DNA from: Leucobacter edaphi | GTDB taxonomy: Bacteria; Actinomycetota; Actinomycetes; Actinomycetales; Microbacteriaceae | Reading direction: 5' to 3' | NCBI RefSeq assembly: GCF_016522535.1 | Contig: NZ_JAEHOI010000004.1 | Span: 62,001-126,000, forward strand | DNA length: 64,000 nucleotides | Shown: piece by piece, positions 35,917-45,402 of the stretch | How the letters are laid out: every line of letters begins with the position of its first letter | Numbering within the stretch: the stretch's first letter is position 1 | The notes under the pieces: model-generated | Databases searched by the model: none | What the model saw: only the letters and a program-made list of their open reading frames with translations | What the model was told of the DNA's origin: nothing | Made by a program: the position numbers and the translations under genes

Positions 35917-36687
35917 TCAGACGCTCAGGTAGGACTTGAGCGTCGCGATCGGGTCGTTGGTGACGAGCGCCTCGCCGACGAGGACAGCGTCGGCGCCGGC
36001 AGCGCGGTAGTGCTCAACGTCCGCGACGTCGAGCACGGCGGACTCCGCGACGCGGATCACGCCAGCGGGGATCTGGTCGGCGACACGGCCGAACAGGTCA
36101 CGATCGAGCTCGAAGGTGCGCAGGTCGCGGGCGTTCACGCCGATGAGCTGAGAGCCCAGATCGACGGCGCGGGCCACCTCGTCCGCGGAATGCGCCTCGA
36201 CGAGCGGGGTCATACCGAGCTCACGCGCGAAGTCGTGGAGCTGCACGAGACGATCCTGCGGCAGCGCCGCGACGATCAGGAGCACGAGATCGGCGCCCGC
36301 GGCGCGCGCCTCGAGGATCTGATACTCGTCGCCGATGAAGTCCTTGCGGAGCACCGGAATGCTCACTGCCTTGCGCACCGACTCGAGATCGGCGAGCGAG
36401 CCCTTGAACTTGCGCTCCTCGGTGAGGACGCTGACGACGCTCGCGCCGCCGGCCTCGTACTTCGCGGCGAGGGCCTGCGGCTCGGCGATCTCAGCGAGGT
36501 CGCCGCGCGACGGGCTCGCGCGCTTCACCTCCGCGATGACGCGGATGTGGTCGGTCGGGGCCAGCGCCTCGAGCACGTCGAGCGCCGGCGCACGCGTGAG
36601 CGCCTCGGCCTCGACCGTCTCGATCGGAGCGAGCTCTCTGCGGGCCCGTGCGTCCTCGAGGGAGCCCGCGAGCAGTTGCTCGAGCAC
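35917..36687 (-). CDS. trpC: Indole-3-glycerol-phosphate synthase
   Basis: TrpC closes the indole ring in tryptophan synthesis. GTG 36687 gives the classic N-terminus [17 protein letters not shown] and 256 residues; motifs are [36 protein letters not shown] and [12 protein letters not shown]. It starts two bases after the stop of the HGxxPAAW gene, with only AAGG overlapping that stop, so coupling is likely. It is a single-function protein, not fused to TrpF. Confidence 0.97.
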   Translation of the reverse strand: MLEQLLAGSLEDARARRELAPIETVEAEALTRAPALDVLEALAPTDHIRVIAEVKRASPSRGDLAEIAEPQALAAKYEAGGASVVSVLTEERKFKGSLADLESVRKAVSIPVLRKDFIGDEYQILEARAAGADLVLLIVAALPQDRLVQLHDFARELGMTPLVEAHSADEVARAVDLGSQLIGVNARDLRTFELDRDLFGRVADQIPAGVIRVAESAVLDVADVEHYRAAGADAVLVGEALVTNDPIATLKSYLSV

Positions 36688-36689
36688 CC

Positions 36690-36923
36690 TTAGTCGTGCG
36701 TCTTGGGGCTGAACTTCGGGCCGTTGACGCCGAAGCCGGCCTTCGAGAGGATCCAGCCGAGCAGCGCGCCGAAGACGACGACGCCAGCGCACACCCACAC
36801 CATGGTTGCCATGTGCAGGAAGAAGAAGACGGTGCCCGCAGCGATGCCGATCAGCATCACGACGACGGCAGTCCAAGCGGCGGGCGAATCACCGTGGCCG
36901 GGGTCTCCGTGCTGGTTACTCAT
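36690..36923 (-). CDS. Small HGxxPAAW-motif membrane protein
   Basis: A 77-residue protein from ATG 36923 behind AGAGGAG. It carries HGDSPAAW (10-17) and two membrane helices (about 18-36 and 42-60), ending SPKTHD. Proteins with this HGxxPAAW motif (a DUF6704-type family, by memory) sit between trpE and trpC in many actinobacteria. The role is unknown; position suggests a link to tryptophan synthesis or aromatic metabolite transport. Confidence 0.85.
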   Translation of the reverse strand: MSNQHGDPGHGDSPAAWTAVVVMLIGIAAGTVFFFLHMATMVWVCAGVVVFGALLGWILSKAGFGVNGPKFSPKTHD

Positions 36924-37042
36924 GAATCTCCTCTGAACAGATCTGGACATCTGCAAGCCTACCGGATTTCAGCGGACTTCCAGGAACTGAGGGGCGTCCG
37001 GCGGTTCATTTCCGCGTTTCCGCGCGCCGAGCACCCCGTGGA

Positions 37043-37618
37043 CTACAGGTTCTGGGTCGGATCGTCGCCGTCGCTCAGGGCGTCCCAGTCGGAGATCCGA
37101 TCGGGCTTGCCGGTCGGCTTGGTGCCCGGCTCGTGGGTTCCGCTCTCGTACTTGCGGCCGCCCTGGGCCCAGCGGCGGCCCGTGATCAGCACGAACAGGC
37201 CGAGGAGTCCGGCGAGCACCCCTGCGGCGAGGGTCACCCACGGCCACGGGGTCATTGCGAGTTCCATGACCTGATCGACGCCGTCGGTGATCCCGGTGAG
37301 CTCCGTGATGGTGCCGTTCACCGCCCCGAGCGGCGAGGAGGTGCTCGTGAGCGTCATCGCGACCACCCCGGCGCCGAGGAGCGTCACCAGGACGCCGAGG
37401 ACGACCCGGAAGCCCTTGCCCGCGATGGTCAGGGCGAGCGCCGCGGCGACGATCGCGATCGCGATCGGCGACAGCGCGGGATTGATCACGTGACCGGTCG
37501 CGCTGTGGGGCGAGGTCTCCCCGTCGAGGACGAACGAGATCCAGGGCTGCGACCCCGCGAGCAACGCCGTTCCTCCTGAAACGGCGATCAGGAGCAGGGT
37601 CAGGAGTTTAGCGCGCAT
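37043..37618 (-). CDS. Trp biosynthesis-associated membrane protein (TIGR02234-like)
   Basis: A 191-residue protein with four membrane helices: RAKLLTLLLIAVSGGTALLAG, then ALSPIAIAIVAAALALTIAG, VVLGVLVTLLGAGVVAMTL and WVTLAAGVLAGLLGLFVLIT, and a hydrophilic cytosolic tail. The N-terminal helix ends in SQPWISF, typical of the family. Its ATG overlaps the trpE stop by 11 bases, so it is co-translated with anthranilate synthase. Function is not established. Confidence 0.88.
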   Translation of the reverse strand: MRAKLLTLLLIAVSGGTALLAGSQPWISFVLDGETSPHSATGHVINPALSPIAIAIVAAALALTIAGKGFRVVLGVLVTLLGAGVVAMTLTSTSSPLGAVNGTITELTGITDGVDQVMELAMTPWPWVTLAAGVLAGLLGLFVLITGRRWAQGGRKYESGTHEPGTKPTGKPDRISDWDALSDGDDPTQNL

Positions 37619-39218
37619 GACTGGCCTCCTCGCCGCTCCGGATCGCCGTGAGCGTGTTCGCGATGGCGATCGCGCGGAGCGGCGCAGCGGCCTTGCTCTG
37701 GCACTCGGCATCCTCGGCTTCCGGGACGGAGTCGGCGACGACACCAGCTCCCGCCTGCACCATCGCGACCCCCGCCTTGATCGTCGCCGTGCGAATCGCG
37801 ATCGCGACGTCGGCTGCACCGCCGAGGCCGAAGTACCCCACCACGCCGCCGTAGACGCCGCGCTGCACCGGCTCGAGCTCGTCGATGATCTGCAGCGCGC
37901 GCGGCTTCGGCGCCCCGGACAGGGTGCCGGCAGGGAAAGTGGCGCGGAACACGTCGATCGGGTTCTCTCCCGCCCGGATCCGCCCCTCGACGGTCGACAC
38001 GATGTGCATGATGTGGCTGAATCGCTCGACCTGCATGAACTCGGTCACCTCGACCGAGCCGGGCTCACACACCCGCAGCAGATCGTTCCGCGCGAGATCA
38101 ACGAGCATGAGATGCTCGGCCCGCTCCTTCTCGTCTGCGAGGAGTTCCCGTTCATGCTGACGATCCGCCTCGACCGTCGCGCCGCGCGGACGGGATCCGG
38201 CGATCGGGTGCGTCATCACGTGACCGTCCTCCTGCACTGTAACGAGCGCCTCGGGGCTCGAACCGACGACGGCGAACGGTGTGCCGTCGTTGTCGAGGAG
38301 CTGCAGGAGGTAGAGATAGGGGCTCGGGTTGAGGTGGCGGAGCACCCGATACACGTCGAGGGGATCCGCCGAGCATTCCTGGTCGAAGCGCTGCGAGGGC
38401 ACGACCTGGAAGATGTCACCGTCGACGATGTACTGCTTCGCGCGCTCAACGGCAGCGACGAACTCGGGCGTCGTGGTGAGCCGATCCGGGTCCGGCAGCG
38501 CGTCGCGATCGAGCGTGCCGAGGGGCGACGGCGCCGGGGCGGACAGGGACGCTTCGAGCGCGTCGAGCCTGGCCTGCGCGTCCGCCCACTGCGCTGCGGC
38601 GCCCGGCGACTGTCCGTGCCCGAGCGCCTCGTCGTTGAGGACGTTCGCGATGAGCACGACACTGCCCTCGCGATGGTCGATGACCACGAGCTCGGAGACG
38701 AAGCTCAGGCCCTGCGTGGGAAGGCCGGGGCCCTCCTGCGGGCCGTGCTCGAGACGCTCGAACTGCCGCACCGTCTCCCACCCGAGGTAGCCGACGAATC
38801 CGCTCGCGAGCGGAGGAAGGCCCGGCACCTGCGGCGACCGCCAGCGCTCGTAGACGGCGCGCAGGGCCGCGACCGGCTGCAGCGAGGAGAGGCCACCGGG
38901 AAGCAGCCGTTCCTCGTCGACATCGGCGCCCGGGGCGGGGGCCCAGTGCGCCCGCCCGTCGCGCTCGCCGAGCACGCCGAAGCTTCCGGCGCCCACGAAG
39001 CTGAAACGCGTCCACACGCCGCCCTGCTCCGCGGATTCGAGGAGAAACGTGCCCGGCCGCGAAGCGGCCGCCTTCCGGTAGATACCGACGGGCGTGTCGC
39101 CGTCGGCGAACACTTCGCGGCAGACGGGAATCACGGCGTGGGCTTCGCGCGCGGCATCGAAGGCGGCGCGGGTGGTCGTGAGAGTCACGGGATCCAGCCT
39201 ATCGCCGACCGGTGACAC
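37608..39218 (-). CDS. trpE: Anthranilate synthase component I
   Basis: TrpE makes anthranilate from chorismate. The 536-residue protein has the Trp feedback motif LLES in GTFLLESAEQGG, the QRF and SPEALV regions of the chorismate site, PIAGSRPRG, and the C-terminal VQAGAGVVADSVPE. GTG 39218 follows GGGAGGAA by seven bases; a later GTG (39188) lacks a site. The glutamine-amidotransferase subunit trpG and trpD are not in this run and must be elsewhere. It lies 35 bp after hisI with no attenuator between. Confidence 0.97.
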   Translation of the reverse strand: MSPVGDRLDPVTLTTTRAAFDAAREAHAVIPVCREVFADGDTPVGIYRKAAASRPGTFLLESAEQGGVWTRFSFVGAGSFGVLGERDGRAHWAPAPGADVDEERLLPGGLSSLQPVAALRAVYERWRSPQVPGLPPLASGFVGYLGWETVRQFERLEHGPQEGPGLPTQGLSFVSELVVIDHREGSVVLIANVLNDEALGHGQSPGAAAQWADAQARLDALEASLSAPAPSPLGTLDRDALPDPDRLTTTPEFVAAVERAKQYIVDGDIFQVVPSQRFDQECSADPLDVYRVLRHLNPSPYLYLLQLLDNDGTPFAVVGSSPEALVTVQEDGHVMTHPIAGSRPRGATVEADRQHERELLADEKERAEHLMLVDLARNDLLRVCEPGSVEVTEFMQVERFSHIMHIVSTVEGRIRAGENPIDVFRATFPAGTLSGAPKPRALQIIDELEPVQRGVYGGVVGYFGLGGAADVAIAIRTATIKAGVAMVQAGAGVVADSVPEAEDAECQSKAAAPLRAIAIANTLTAIRSGEEASHAR

Positions 39219-39253
39219 CGACGTTCCTCCCGCGGCCGCGCGCTGGCACTGGG

Positions 39254-39646
39254 CTAGGCCTCGGGCTCGTCCCGCTCAACGACGCCGTGCACCGCGGGCA
39301 GCTCGCGATCGGTGAAGCAGCTCCGCGATCCGGTGTGGCATGCCGCGCCGAGCTGGATCACCCGCACGAGCAGGGTGTCCTCGTCGCAATCGCGGGCGAT
39401 GCTGCGGACGTACTGACGATGTCCCGAGGTGTCGCCCTTGCGCCAGTACTCCTGGCGGGAACGCGACCAGAAGGTCACCCTTCCGCTCGTCATCGTGCGG
39501 CGAACCGCCTCGCGATCCATCCACGCGAGCATCAGCACATCGCCGCTCTCGTCGTCCTGGATGATCGCGGGGATCAGCCCCTTGCCATTGAAAATCAGCT
39601 GATCGAGGCTCTCCTCGACGCGCTCCGGCGACAGCTCAACCGTCAT
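39254..39646 (-). CDS. hisI: Phosphoribosyl-AMP cyclohydrolase
   Basis: HisI hydrolyses the adenine ring of PR-AMP, the third histidine step. The 130-residue protein has [20 protein letters not shown], the metal site [11 protein letters not shown] and CHTGSRSCF. HisE, the preceding step, is a separate gene here. Its ATGA overlaps the hisF stop. Confidence 0.97.
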   Translation of the reverse strand: MTVELSPERVEESLDQLIFNGKGLIPAIIQDDESGDVLMLAWMDREAVRRTMTSGRVTFWSRSRQEYWRKGDTSGHRQYVRSIARDCDEDTLLVRVIQLGAACHTGSRSCFTDRELPAVHGVVERDEPEA

Positions 39647-40431
39647 CGTTCTTCCCTCCCCCGCGCCGACAGGCGCACTGTGTGGCCGGCCTCGGCGAGC
39701 GCCTGCTTCACCTGGCCGACCGTGAATGTCCCGTAGTGGAACACCGATGCCGCGAGTACCGCGTCTGCTCCGGCATCGACCGCCGGCGCGAAGTGCTCGA
39801 GCTTTCCGGCGCCACCGGAGGCGATCACCGGAACGTTGACCAGCTCGCGTACCCGAGTGATGAGTTCAACGTCGAAACCGGCGAGCGTGCCGTCGGCGTC
39901 CATCGAATTGACGAGCAGTTCGCCAGCGCCGCGCTCGACCGCTTCGACGCACCACGCGAGCGCGTCGAGTTCGGTTTCGCGCTTCCCGCCGTGCGTCGTC
40001 ACGACGAACCCGGATGCCGTGCGGGGGCTGCGCTTCACATCGAGCGAGAGCACGAGCACCTGCTCGCCGAAGCGATCGGCGATTTCCCCGATCACCTCGG
40101 GTCGGGCGATCGCGCCGCTGTTGATGCCCACCTTGTCCGCGCCGACCCCGAGGAGGCGTGCGACGTCCTCGGCGCTCCGCACCCCGCCCCCTACGGTCAG
40201 CGGGATGAACACCTGCTCCGCGGTGCGCTGCACGACGTCGTAGGTCGTGGATCGATCGTCGACGGTCGCCGTGACGTCGAGGAACGTGAGCTCGTCCGCG
40301 CCCTGCTCCGCGTACTTCGCCGCGAGTTCCACGGGGTCACCGGCGTCCTGCAAGTTCAGAAAGTTCACGCCCTTGACGACGCGTCCGGCTGCGACGTCGA
40401 GGCAGGGGATAACGCGCGTGGCGATCGTCAT
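39643..40431 (-). CDS. hisF: Imidazole glycerol phosphate synthase cyclase subunit
   Basis: HisF is the barrel subunit that uses ammonia from HisH to form imidazole glycerol phosphate. The 262-residue protein has catalytic Asp in [17 protein letters not shown] and in [13 protein letters not shown], with DVTATVDDR and the phosphate loops [10 protein letters not shown] and [11 protein letters not shown]. hisH is not in the window. It lies between hisG and hisI. Confidence 0.98.
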   Translation of the reverse strand: MTIATRVIPCLDVAAGRVVKGVNFLNLQDAGDPVELAAKYAEQGADELTFLDVTATVDDRSTTYDVVQRTAEQVFIPLTVGGGVRSAEDVARLLGVGADKVGINSGAIARPEVIGEIADRFGEQVLVLSLDVKRSPRTASGFVVTTHGGKRETELDALAWCVEAVERGAGELLVNSMDADGTLAGFDVELITRVRELVNVPVIASGGAGKLEHFAPAVDAGADAVLAASVFHYGTFTVGQVKQALAEAGHTVRLSARGREER

Positions 40432-40445
40432 GTCTCGGTCTCCTC

Positions 40446-41288
40446 TTACAGCCGTGCGGCGTGGATCGCGGTCACGAGGATCGCGCGCGCGCCGAGGTCG
40501 TAGAGCCGATCCATGATCTCGTTCGCCTGATCAGCGCGCACCATGACGCGGACGGCCACCCAGCGCTCGTCCTTCAGAGGGGAGACGGTCGGGGACTCGA
40601 TCCCGCCGGCGACCGAGGTGGCAGCCTCGAGCTGGTCGACCGGGAGGTCGTAGTCCATGATCACGTATTTGCGCGCCACGAGGACCCCGCGCAGCCGCCG
40701 CAGCAGGCGCTCGATTCCGGCGTGCTCCGTCGGTCCGCCGATGAGCACCGCGGTGGACTGCAGGATCACCGGCCCGAAGATCTCGAGACCGGCGGCGCGC
40801 AGCGTCGCACCGGTGGAGACGACGTCGGCCACCGCGTCGGCGACACCGAGCTGCACGGCCGATTCGACAGCGCCGTCGAGCTTCACGAGCTCCGCGACGA
40901 CGCCGCGCTCCCGGAGGAAATCGTCGACGAGCTTCGGGTAGCTCGTCGCGACGCGCTCCCCGGCGAGCTGCGCGATATCTACGATCCCGCTCTCGGCCGG
41001 CGATGCGAAGCGGAACGTGGAGTCCGCGAAGTCGAGCTCGGAGATCTCGTGGGCCTCGGAGCCCGAGTCGAGCAGCAGATCACGGCCAGTGATGCCGACA
41101 TCGAGCGCCCCCGAACCGACGTAGGTCGCGATGTCCCGCGGGCGCAGGTAGAAGAACTCGACGTCGTTCTTGACGTCGGCGTGGACGAGCTTTCGGCTGT
41201 CGCGGCGACCGGAGTACCCGGCCTCGGTGAGCATTGCGGCGGCGACTTCGGACAGCGACCCCTTGTTCGGGACGGCAATGCGCAGCAT
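40446..41288 (-). CDS. hisG: ATP phosphoribosyltransferase, long form
   Basis: HisG commits ATP and PRPP to histidine synthesis. At 280 residues it is the long form: catalytic part with [13 protein letters not shown] and the PRPP loop [15 protein letters not shown], then a C-terminal ferredoxin-like domain ([19 protein letters not shown]), which in this form binds histidine for feedback inhibition. No HisZ is needed. Confidence 0.97.
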   Translation of the reverse strand: MLRIAVPNKGSLSEVAAAMLTEAGYSGRRDSRKLVHADVKNDVEFFYLRPRDIATYVGSGALDVGITGRDLLLDSGSEAHEISELDFADSTFRFASPAESGIVDIAQLAGERVATSYPKLVDDFLRERGVVAELVKLDGAVESAVQLGVADAVADVVSTGATLRAAGLEIFGPVILQSTAVLIGGPTEHAGIERLLRRLRGVLVARKYVIMDYDLPVDQLEAATSVAGGIESPTVSPLKDERWVAVRVMVRADQANEIMDRLYDLGARAILVTAIHAARL

Positions 41289-41371
41289 GTGTGGAATCCT
41301 TCCGTGAATGGCCGGATCTCGGCCGGGTTCAAGATCAGCGGAGAGCGCCGGCGCGCGGGGAGGCGCCAGCG

Positions 41372-41635
41372 CTACAGATGCGCGTAAACATCCTTCAGGG
41401 AGATGCCCTTCGCGAGCATCATCACCTGGAGGTGATAGAGCAACTGGCTGATCTCTTCGGCGCAGGCGTCGAGCGACTCGTGCTCCGCGGCCATCCAGAC
41501 CTCGGCGGCTTCCTCGACGATCTTCTTGCCGATCGAGTGGACGCCGGCGTCGAGGCGGGCGACCGTGTCGCTCCCCTCGGGGCGCTCTGCAGCCTTCCGG
41601 CTGAGTTCGGCGAACAGCTCATCGAACGATTTCAC
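41372..41635 (-). CDS. hisE: Phosphoribosyl-ATP pyrophosphatase
   Basis: HisE removes pyrophosphate from PR-ATP. The 87-residue all-alpha protein has the MazG-like metal site [14 protein letters not shown] ... [15 protein letters not shown]. It is 83 bp upstream of hisG in the same run. Confidence 0.97.
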   Translation of the reverse strand: MKSFDELFAELSRKAAERPEGSDTVARLDAGVHSIGKKIVEEAAEVWMAAEHESLDACAEEISQLLYHLQVMMLAKGISLKDVYAHL

Positions 41636-41715
41636 GGGTCAAGCCTACCCTGTGATCGGGGCGCGTGAGTTCCCGAGCCCGATCGACCCGGTCGCGGGGA
41701 GCTGCACGGGAAGAA

Positions 41716-42381
41716 TTAGGCGTGGCGGTGAGCGGCCGCTGCGGTGCGCAGATCGGCGATCCGCTCCTCCGGGACGCCACCGTATACGGCGGAGCCAGCG
41801 ACGAAGGTGTCGGCTCCGGCCTCGGCCGCGATCCCGATCGTGTCGACCGAGATTCCGCCGTCGACCTGGAGCCACAGGTCGAGGCCGCTCGCCCGCTTGG
41901 CCTCGGCGAAGCGGCGCAGCTTCGGCATCATGTCCGCCATGAAGGACTGCCCGCCGAAGCCCGGCTCCACCGTCATCACGAGGACCTGGTCGAATTCGGG
42001 GAGGATCTCCAGGTAGGGCTCGGGATCCGTACCCGGCTTAAGCGCAATGCCGGCGCGCGCGCCGATCTCCCTGAGTCTGCGGGCGAGCTTCACCGGCTCC
42101 GCGGCTGCCTCCGCGTGGAAGGTGACGGAGTAGGCGCCGAGCTCGGCGTATCCGGGAGCCCAGCGATCGGCGTCGGAGATCATGAGGTGCACGTCGAGCG
42201 GAATCGGCGATACGGCCTGGATCCGCTCGACGATGGGCGGGCCCATGGTGAGGTTCGGGACGAAGTGGTTGTCCATGACATCGACGTGCACGAGATCGGC
42301 GCTCGCGATGGCCTCGAGCTCGGACTGCAGGTTGACGAAGTCGGCGGACAGGATGCTCGGGTTGATGCGCTGATCGGTCAC
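41716..42381 (-). CDS. rpe: Ribulose-phosphate 3-epimerase
   Basis: Rpe interconverts ribulose- and xylulose-5-phosphate; the pathway feeds PRPP, the substrate for HisG and TrpD. GTG 42381, right behind GGAGGA, gives [14 protein letters not shown]; about 221 residues. Motifs: [28 protein letters not shown] and QVDGGIS. The open frame runs further upstream but would break the normal N-terminus. It heads the his-trp run. Confidence 0.96.
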   Translation of the reverse strand: MTDQRINPSILSADFVNLQSELEAIASADLVHVDVMDNHFVPNLTMGPPIVERIQAVSPIPLDVHLMISDADRWAPGYAELGAYSVTFHAEAAAEPVKLARRLREIGARAGIALKPGTDPEPYLEILPEFDQVLVMTVEPGFGGQSFMADMMPKLRRFAEAKRASGLDLWLQVDGGISVDTIGIAAEAGADTFVAGSAVYGGVPEERIADLRTAAAAHRHA

Positions 42382-42500
42382 TCCTCCAGGATACGCGGTC
42401 GGGATCGGCGCGAGCGAGATCGGCGCGAGCGGAATCGACAGCACGCATCGAGATCGGCGGAACGCATCGAGATCGGGCCGCCCGCACCTATGGTTGTGTT

Positions 42501-43844
42501 ATGAGCGAGCCAAGCGATCCCCGAACCGGTATCACCGGGGACCATGCACGGGTGCCCGATCCCTCCGCGACACCCCCGGTTTCCGACGGAACTCCCGCGG
42601 GCACGGGGCCGTCCCAGCGGAACACGACCGGCACACCAGAACCCGAGGCCGCAGTTCCGCCCGTCCAGTACTATCTCCCGCCAGGAATGCCGATCCCGCC
42701 GGGAATGCCGACGCCTGATCAGCCTGGGCTCGCCACCCCGCAGCAGCCAGGACCGCAGGTCTTCGGACCGCCCCAGTTCGTCCCGCCTGCGAAGCGTAGC
42801 GGCCTGGGCGCCGGGGCGATCATCGCGATCGTTCTCGGAGCCGTCGCGGTGCTGATCATCGGCACCGTCGGCTGGACCTGGGCGTCACTCGCGAGCGCCA
42901 CCGCGAAGTGGAAGGCGAAGGAGCAGCACGTCACGGCCGAGCAGAGGCGGGAGGCCGTCACGACGGTCGAGGACTACCTCCAATCGGTTCAGGATCGCGA
43001 CCTCACGGGCGCGTGCGAGCACGTTTCGTGCGCACCCGACGCGCCGTTCCTCACGCAGGAGATGCTCGACGCCTCGCAGGATCTCGCGCCGATCAGGGAT
43101 ATCAGGATCGATCAGGACTCGGTGTCGCGCTCGGGAGACCAGATCTTCGTGATGGCCGAGTACGTCCTCGGCGTTCGCACCGTGTCGACGCCGTACTCGC
43201 TCCGGAAGGAGGGGTCCGACTGGACGATCGAAAACGGCCTGGTCACCTGGGACACCGCCGACTTTACCGAGCTCTCCGCCGAGGTCAACGGTGTTCCCCT
43301 CACCTCGGGGTCCGTCACCGTCTTCCCCGGGGAGTACGAACTCAGCTTTGAGAATCCCCACTTCGAGCTCGCGGGAGGCAACGCCCCGCTCTCCCTCGCG
43401 AAGCAGACGGACTCCACCTCGACACGGGCGACGAAACCGGTGCTCACCGACGCGGCGCGCCAGCAGGGCCAGGCGCTCGTCAAGCAGGCCTTCGCCGATT
43501 GCGCCGCCGAACGAACCCTGCGCAGTTCGTGCGGCGTGGACGTCACCGCCGCGATGCTTCCCGGGACGGAAGACTACACCGGAAAAATCAAGCGTGAACC
43601 CACCGAACTCACCCGGCTGGACCTCGAGGATTATGCGACGAGCGCCCGCGCCTCCGCCGACGACCCGCTCCGCTACGTCGTCTCGTGGACCGCGTCGTTC
43701 ACGGTGACCATCGATGGCGGCAGGAGCCCCGAGGCGAAGTCCTACTCCGAGACGATCCACACCCGTTTTCCGACCGTTGACTACCGCTCCGAGGAGCCGA
43801 CGGTCAGCTGGGACGAAAGCGGCGAATCCGCTTTCCCCGAGTAG
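42501..43844 (+). CDS. Pro-rich single-pass membrane protein of unknown function
   Basis: A 447-residue protein I do not recognise. Residues 1-100 are Pro/Gly/Thr-rich and cytosolic, one helix spans about 103-126 (GAIIAIVLGAVAVLIIG), and 320 residues follow outside, with Cys pairs CEHVSC and CAAERTLRSSC and beta-rich sequence including a Glu/Tyr-rich end. TATGGT (42489-42494) puts the expected start of transcription on the ATG, and no ribosome site is present, so it is probably leaderless. It is divergent from rpe and convergent with rsmB. Confidence 0.82.
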   Translation: MSEPSDPRTGITGDHARVPDPSATPPVSDGTPAGTGPSQRNTTGTPEPEAAVPPVQYYLPPGMPIPPGMPTPDQPGLATPQQPGPQVFGPPQFVPPAKRSGLGAGAIIAIVLGAVAVLIIGTVGWTWASLASATAKWKAKEQHVTAEQRREAVTTVEDYLQSVQDRDLTGACEHVSCAPDAPFLTQEMLDASQDLAPIRDIRIDQDSVSRSGDQIFVMAEYVLGVRTVSTPYSLRKEGSDWTIENGLVTWDTADFTELSAEVNGVPLTSGSVTVFPGEYELSFENPHFELAGGNAPLSLAKQTDSTSTRATKPVLTDAARQQGQALVKQAFADCAAERTLRSSCGVDVTAAMLPGTEDYTGKIKREPTELTRLDLEDYATSARASADDPLRYVVSWTASFTVTIDGGRSPEAKSYSETIHTRFPTVDYRSEEPTVSWDESGESAFPE

Positions 43845-43848
43845 CCGT

Positions 43849-43863
43849 CCCCGGACCTCGGGG
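43849..43863. terminator. Small hairpin between convergent genes
   Basis: CCCCG GACCT CGGGG is a 5-bp stem in the 28 bp between two convergent stop codons. No T-run; weak. Confidence 0.35.
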
Positions 43864-43872
43864 CGACCCGGA

Positions 43873-45402
43873 TCACGCCCGCTCGAACAGCGCCACGAAC
43901 ATCGCGTCGGTGCCGTGCCGGTGCGGCCACAGCTGCGCGCTGAGCTGATCGCCCGCGAGATCGATCTCGCCGCGGGCCACCTCCGCGATCGCGGCCTTCG
44001 CCGACACCTCACGCAAACCCGGGGTGCGCGCGAGGAAGCGGTCGACCGTCACGCGCGTCTCGGCGAGATGCGGCGAGCAGGTCACGTAGGCGAGCAGCCC
44101 GCCTGGGGCGAGGTGCTCCGCCGCGGCGTCGAGCAGCTGGCCCTGCAGTTCGGTGAGCTCGGGAAGGTCGCCAGGACGCTTCCGCCAGCGCGCCTCGGGG
44201 CGGCGGCGCAGCGCGCCGAGCCCGGAGCACGGCGCGTCGACGAGGATCCGATCGAAGGTTTCGGCCGATCCCCCGAACGCGGCGTCGTCGCGGCCGTCGT
44301 GCGAGACGACGGTGACGGCGTCCGCGACGCCCTCGACCGCGCGATCCACCAGATCAGCGCGATGATCGGAGACCTCGTTCGCGCGCACGGTCGCGCCTGA
44401 GGCAATCGCCTCGGCGCCCAGCACTGCGGTCTTCCCGCCGGGTCCCGCACACAGATCGAGCCAGCGCTCACCGGCCGCTGCCGGACGGGCGCGGGTGAGC
44501 GCGAGCGCCGCGAGCTGCGAGCCCTGATCCTGCACCCTGATCAGGCCCTCGGGCGCGTCGGCCGCCCGGATTGCCCGCATCGGATCGCCGCCGGCCAGCT
44601 CGACGCCGAGCGGCGACGGTCCCGCTGCGGCGAGCGCATCGAACTCCGCGGCGAGCGCCGAGGGCTCCTCCCCCGCGCCGGGAAGCACGGCGAGGCTCAC
44701 CCGCGGCGGGGTGTTGTCGGCGGCGAGGAGTTCGGGGAGCTCGTCCTCCCGACCCTCGGCTTTCAGCGCGTCGCGGAGCGCGCGCAGGACCCACACGGGG
44801 TGGCTCGCGCGCGCCGCCAGCGCGTCGTCGGGGCGCGCGGCCTCCGCATCGATCCTGTCGTCCCATTCGGCGTTGTCGGCGCGACCGATCGCGCGGAGCA
44901 CCCCGTTCACGAAGCCCGCTGCGTTCTGGTTCGCGACCCTGCGCTGGAGCTCCACGCTCTCGTTGACCGCGGCGTGCGAGGCGACCCGCATCCCGAGCAG
45001 CTGGTGGGCGCCGAGGCGGAGCACGTTGAGCGTGCGATCGTCGATCTGGGCGAGCTCCCGGCCGGAGGCCAGTTCGATGATGCGGTCGTAGCGCCCACGC
45101 ATGCGGAGCGTTCCGGCAGCGAGCTCGGTCGCGAGCGCGGCGTCGCGCTCGTCGAGGCCCGCCTCGCGGATCCGCGCGGGAAGTGCGAGATTGGCGTAGG
45201 CGTCGCGATCGACGACGTCGCGGAGCACATCGTAGGCGACGAGGCGCGAGGCCGAAACGCGGCCGGGTCGGCGATCGGCCCCGCCCCGCCGCTGCGTGCC
45301 CTGACGATTGGTCTGGCCGTTCCCCTGACGGCGGCCGCGCCCGCCCTCCTGGCGCGCGCCCCGCTGGCTCCCTCGCCGGTCCGGTTCGTTCCCTGCGCTC
45401 AC
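43873..45402 (-). CDS. rsmB: rRNA cytosine-C5-methyltransferase (RsmB/Sun family)
   Basis: The 509-residue protein would methylate a cytosine of 16S rRNA. After a basic Gly/Arg/Gln tail-like N-terminus (1-45) comes a NusB-like domain (about 50-190), then the methyltransferase: SAM loop LDLCAGPGGKTAVLG, DAPCSGLGALRRRPEARWR and the nucleophile region YVTCSPHLAETR. Its GTGA start overlaps the fmt stop, so the two are coupled, as in many bacteria. Confidence 0.94.
   Translation of the reverse strand: MSAGNEPDRRGSQRGARQEGGRGRRQGNGQTNRQGTQRRGGADRRPGRVSASRLVAYDVLRDVVDRDAYANLALPARIREAGLDERDAALATELAAGTLRMRGRYDRIIELASGRELAQIDDRTLNVLRLGAHQLLGMRVASHAAVNESVELQRRVANQNAAGFVNGVLRAIGRADNAEWDDRIDAEAARPDDALAARASHPVWVLRALRDALKAEGREDELPELLAADNTPPRVSLAVLPGAGEEPSALAAEFDALAAAGPSPLGVELAGGDPMRAIRAADAPEGLIRVQDQGSQLAALALTRARPAAAGERWLDLCAGPGGKTAVLGAEAIASGATVRANEVSDHRADLVDRAVEGVADAVTVVSHDGRDDAAFGGSAETFDRILVDAPCSGLGALRRRPEARWRKRPGDLPELTELQGQLLDAAAEHLAPGGLLAYVTCSPHLAETRVTVDRFLARTPGLREVSAKAAIAEVARGEIDLAGDQLSAQLWPHRHGTDAMFVALFERA

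Noticed and set aside
39219-39253. Trp attenuator before trpE
   Set aside because: Only 35 bases separate hisI and trpE, with no leader ORF or terminator stem.
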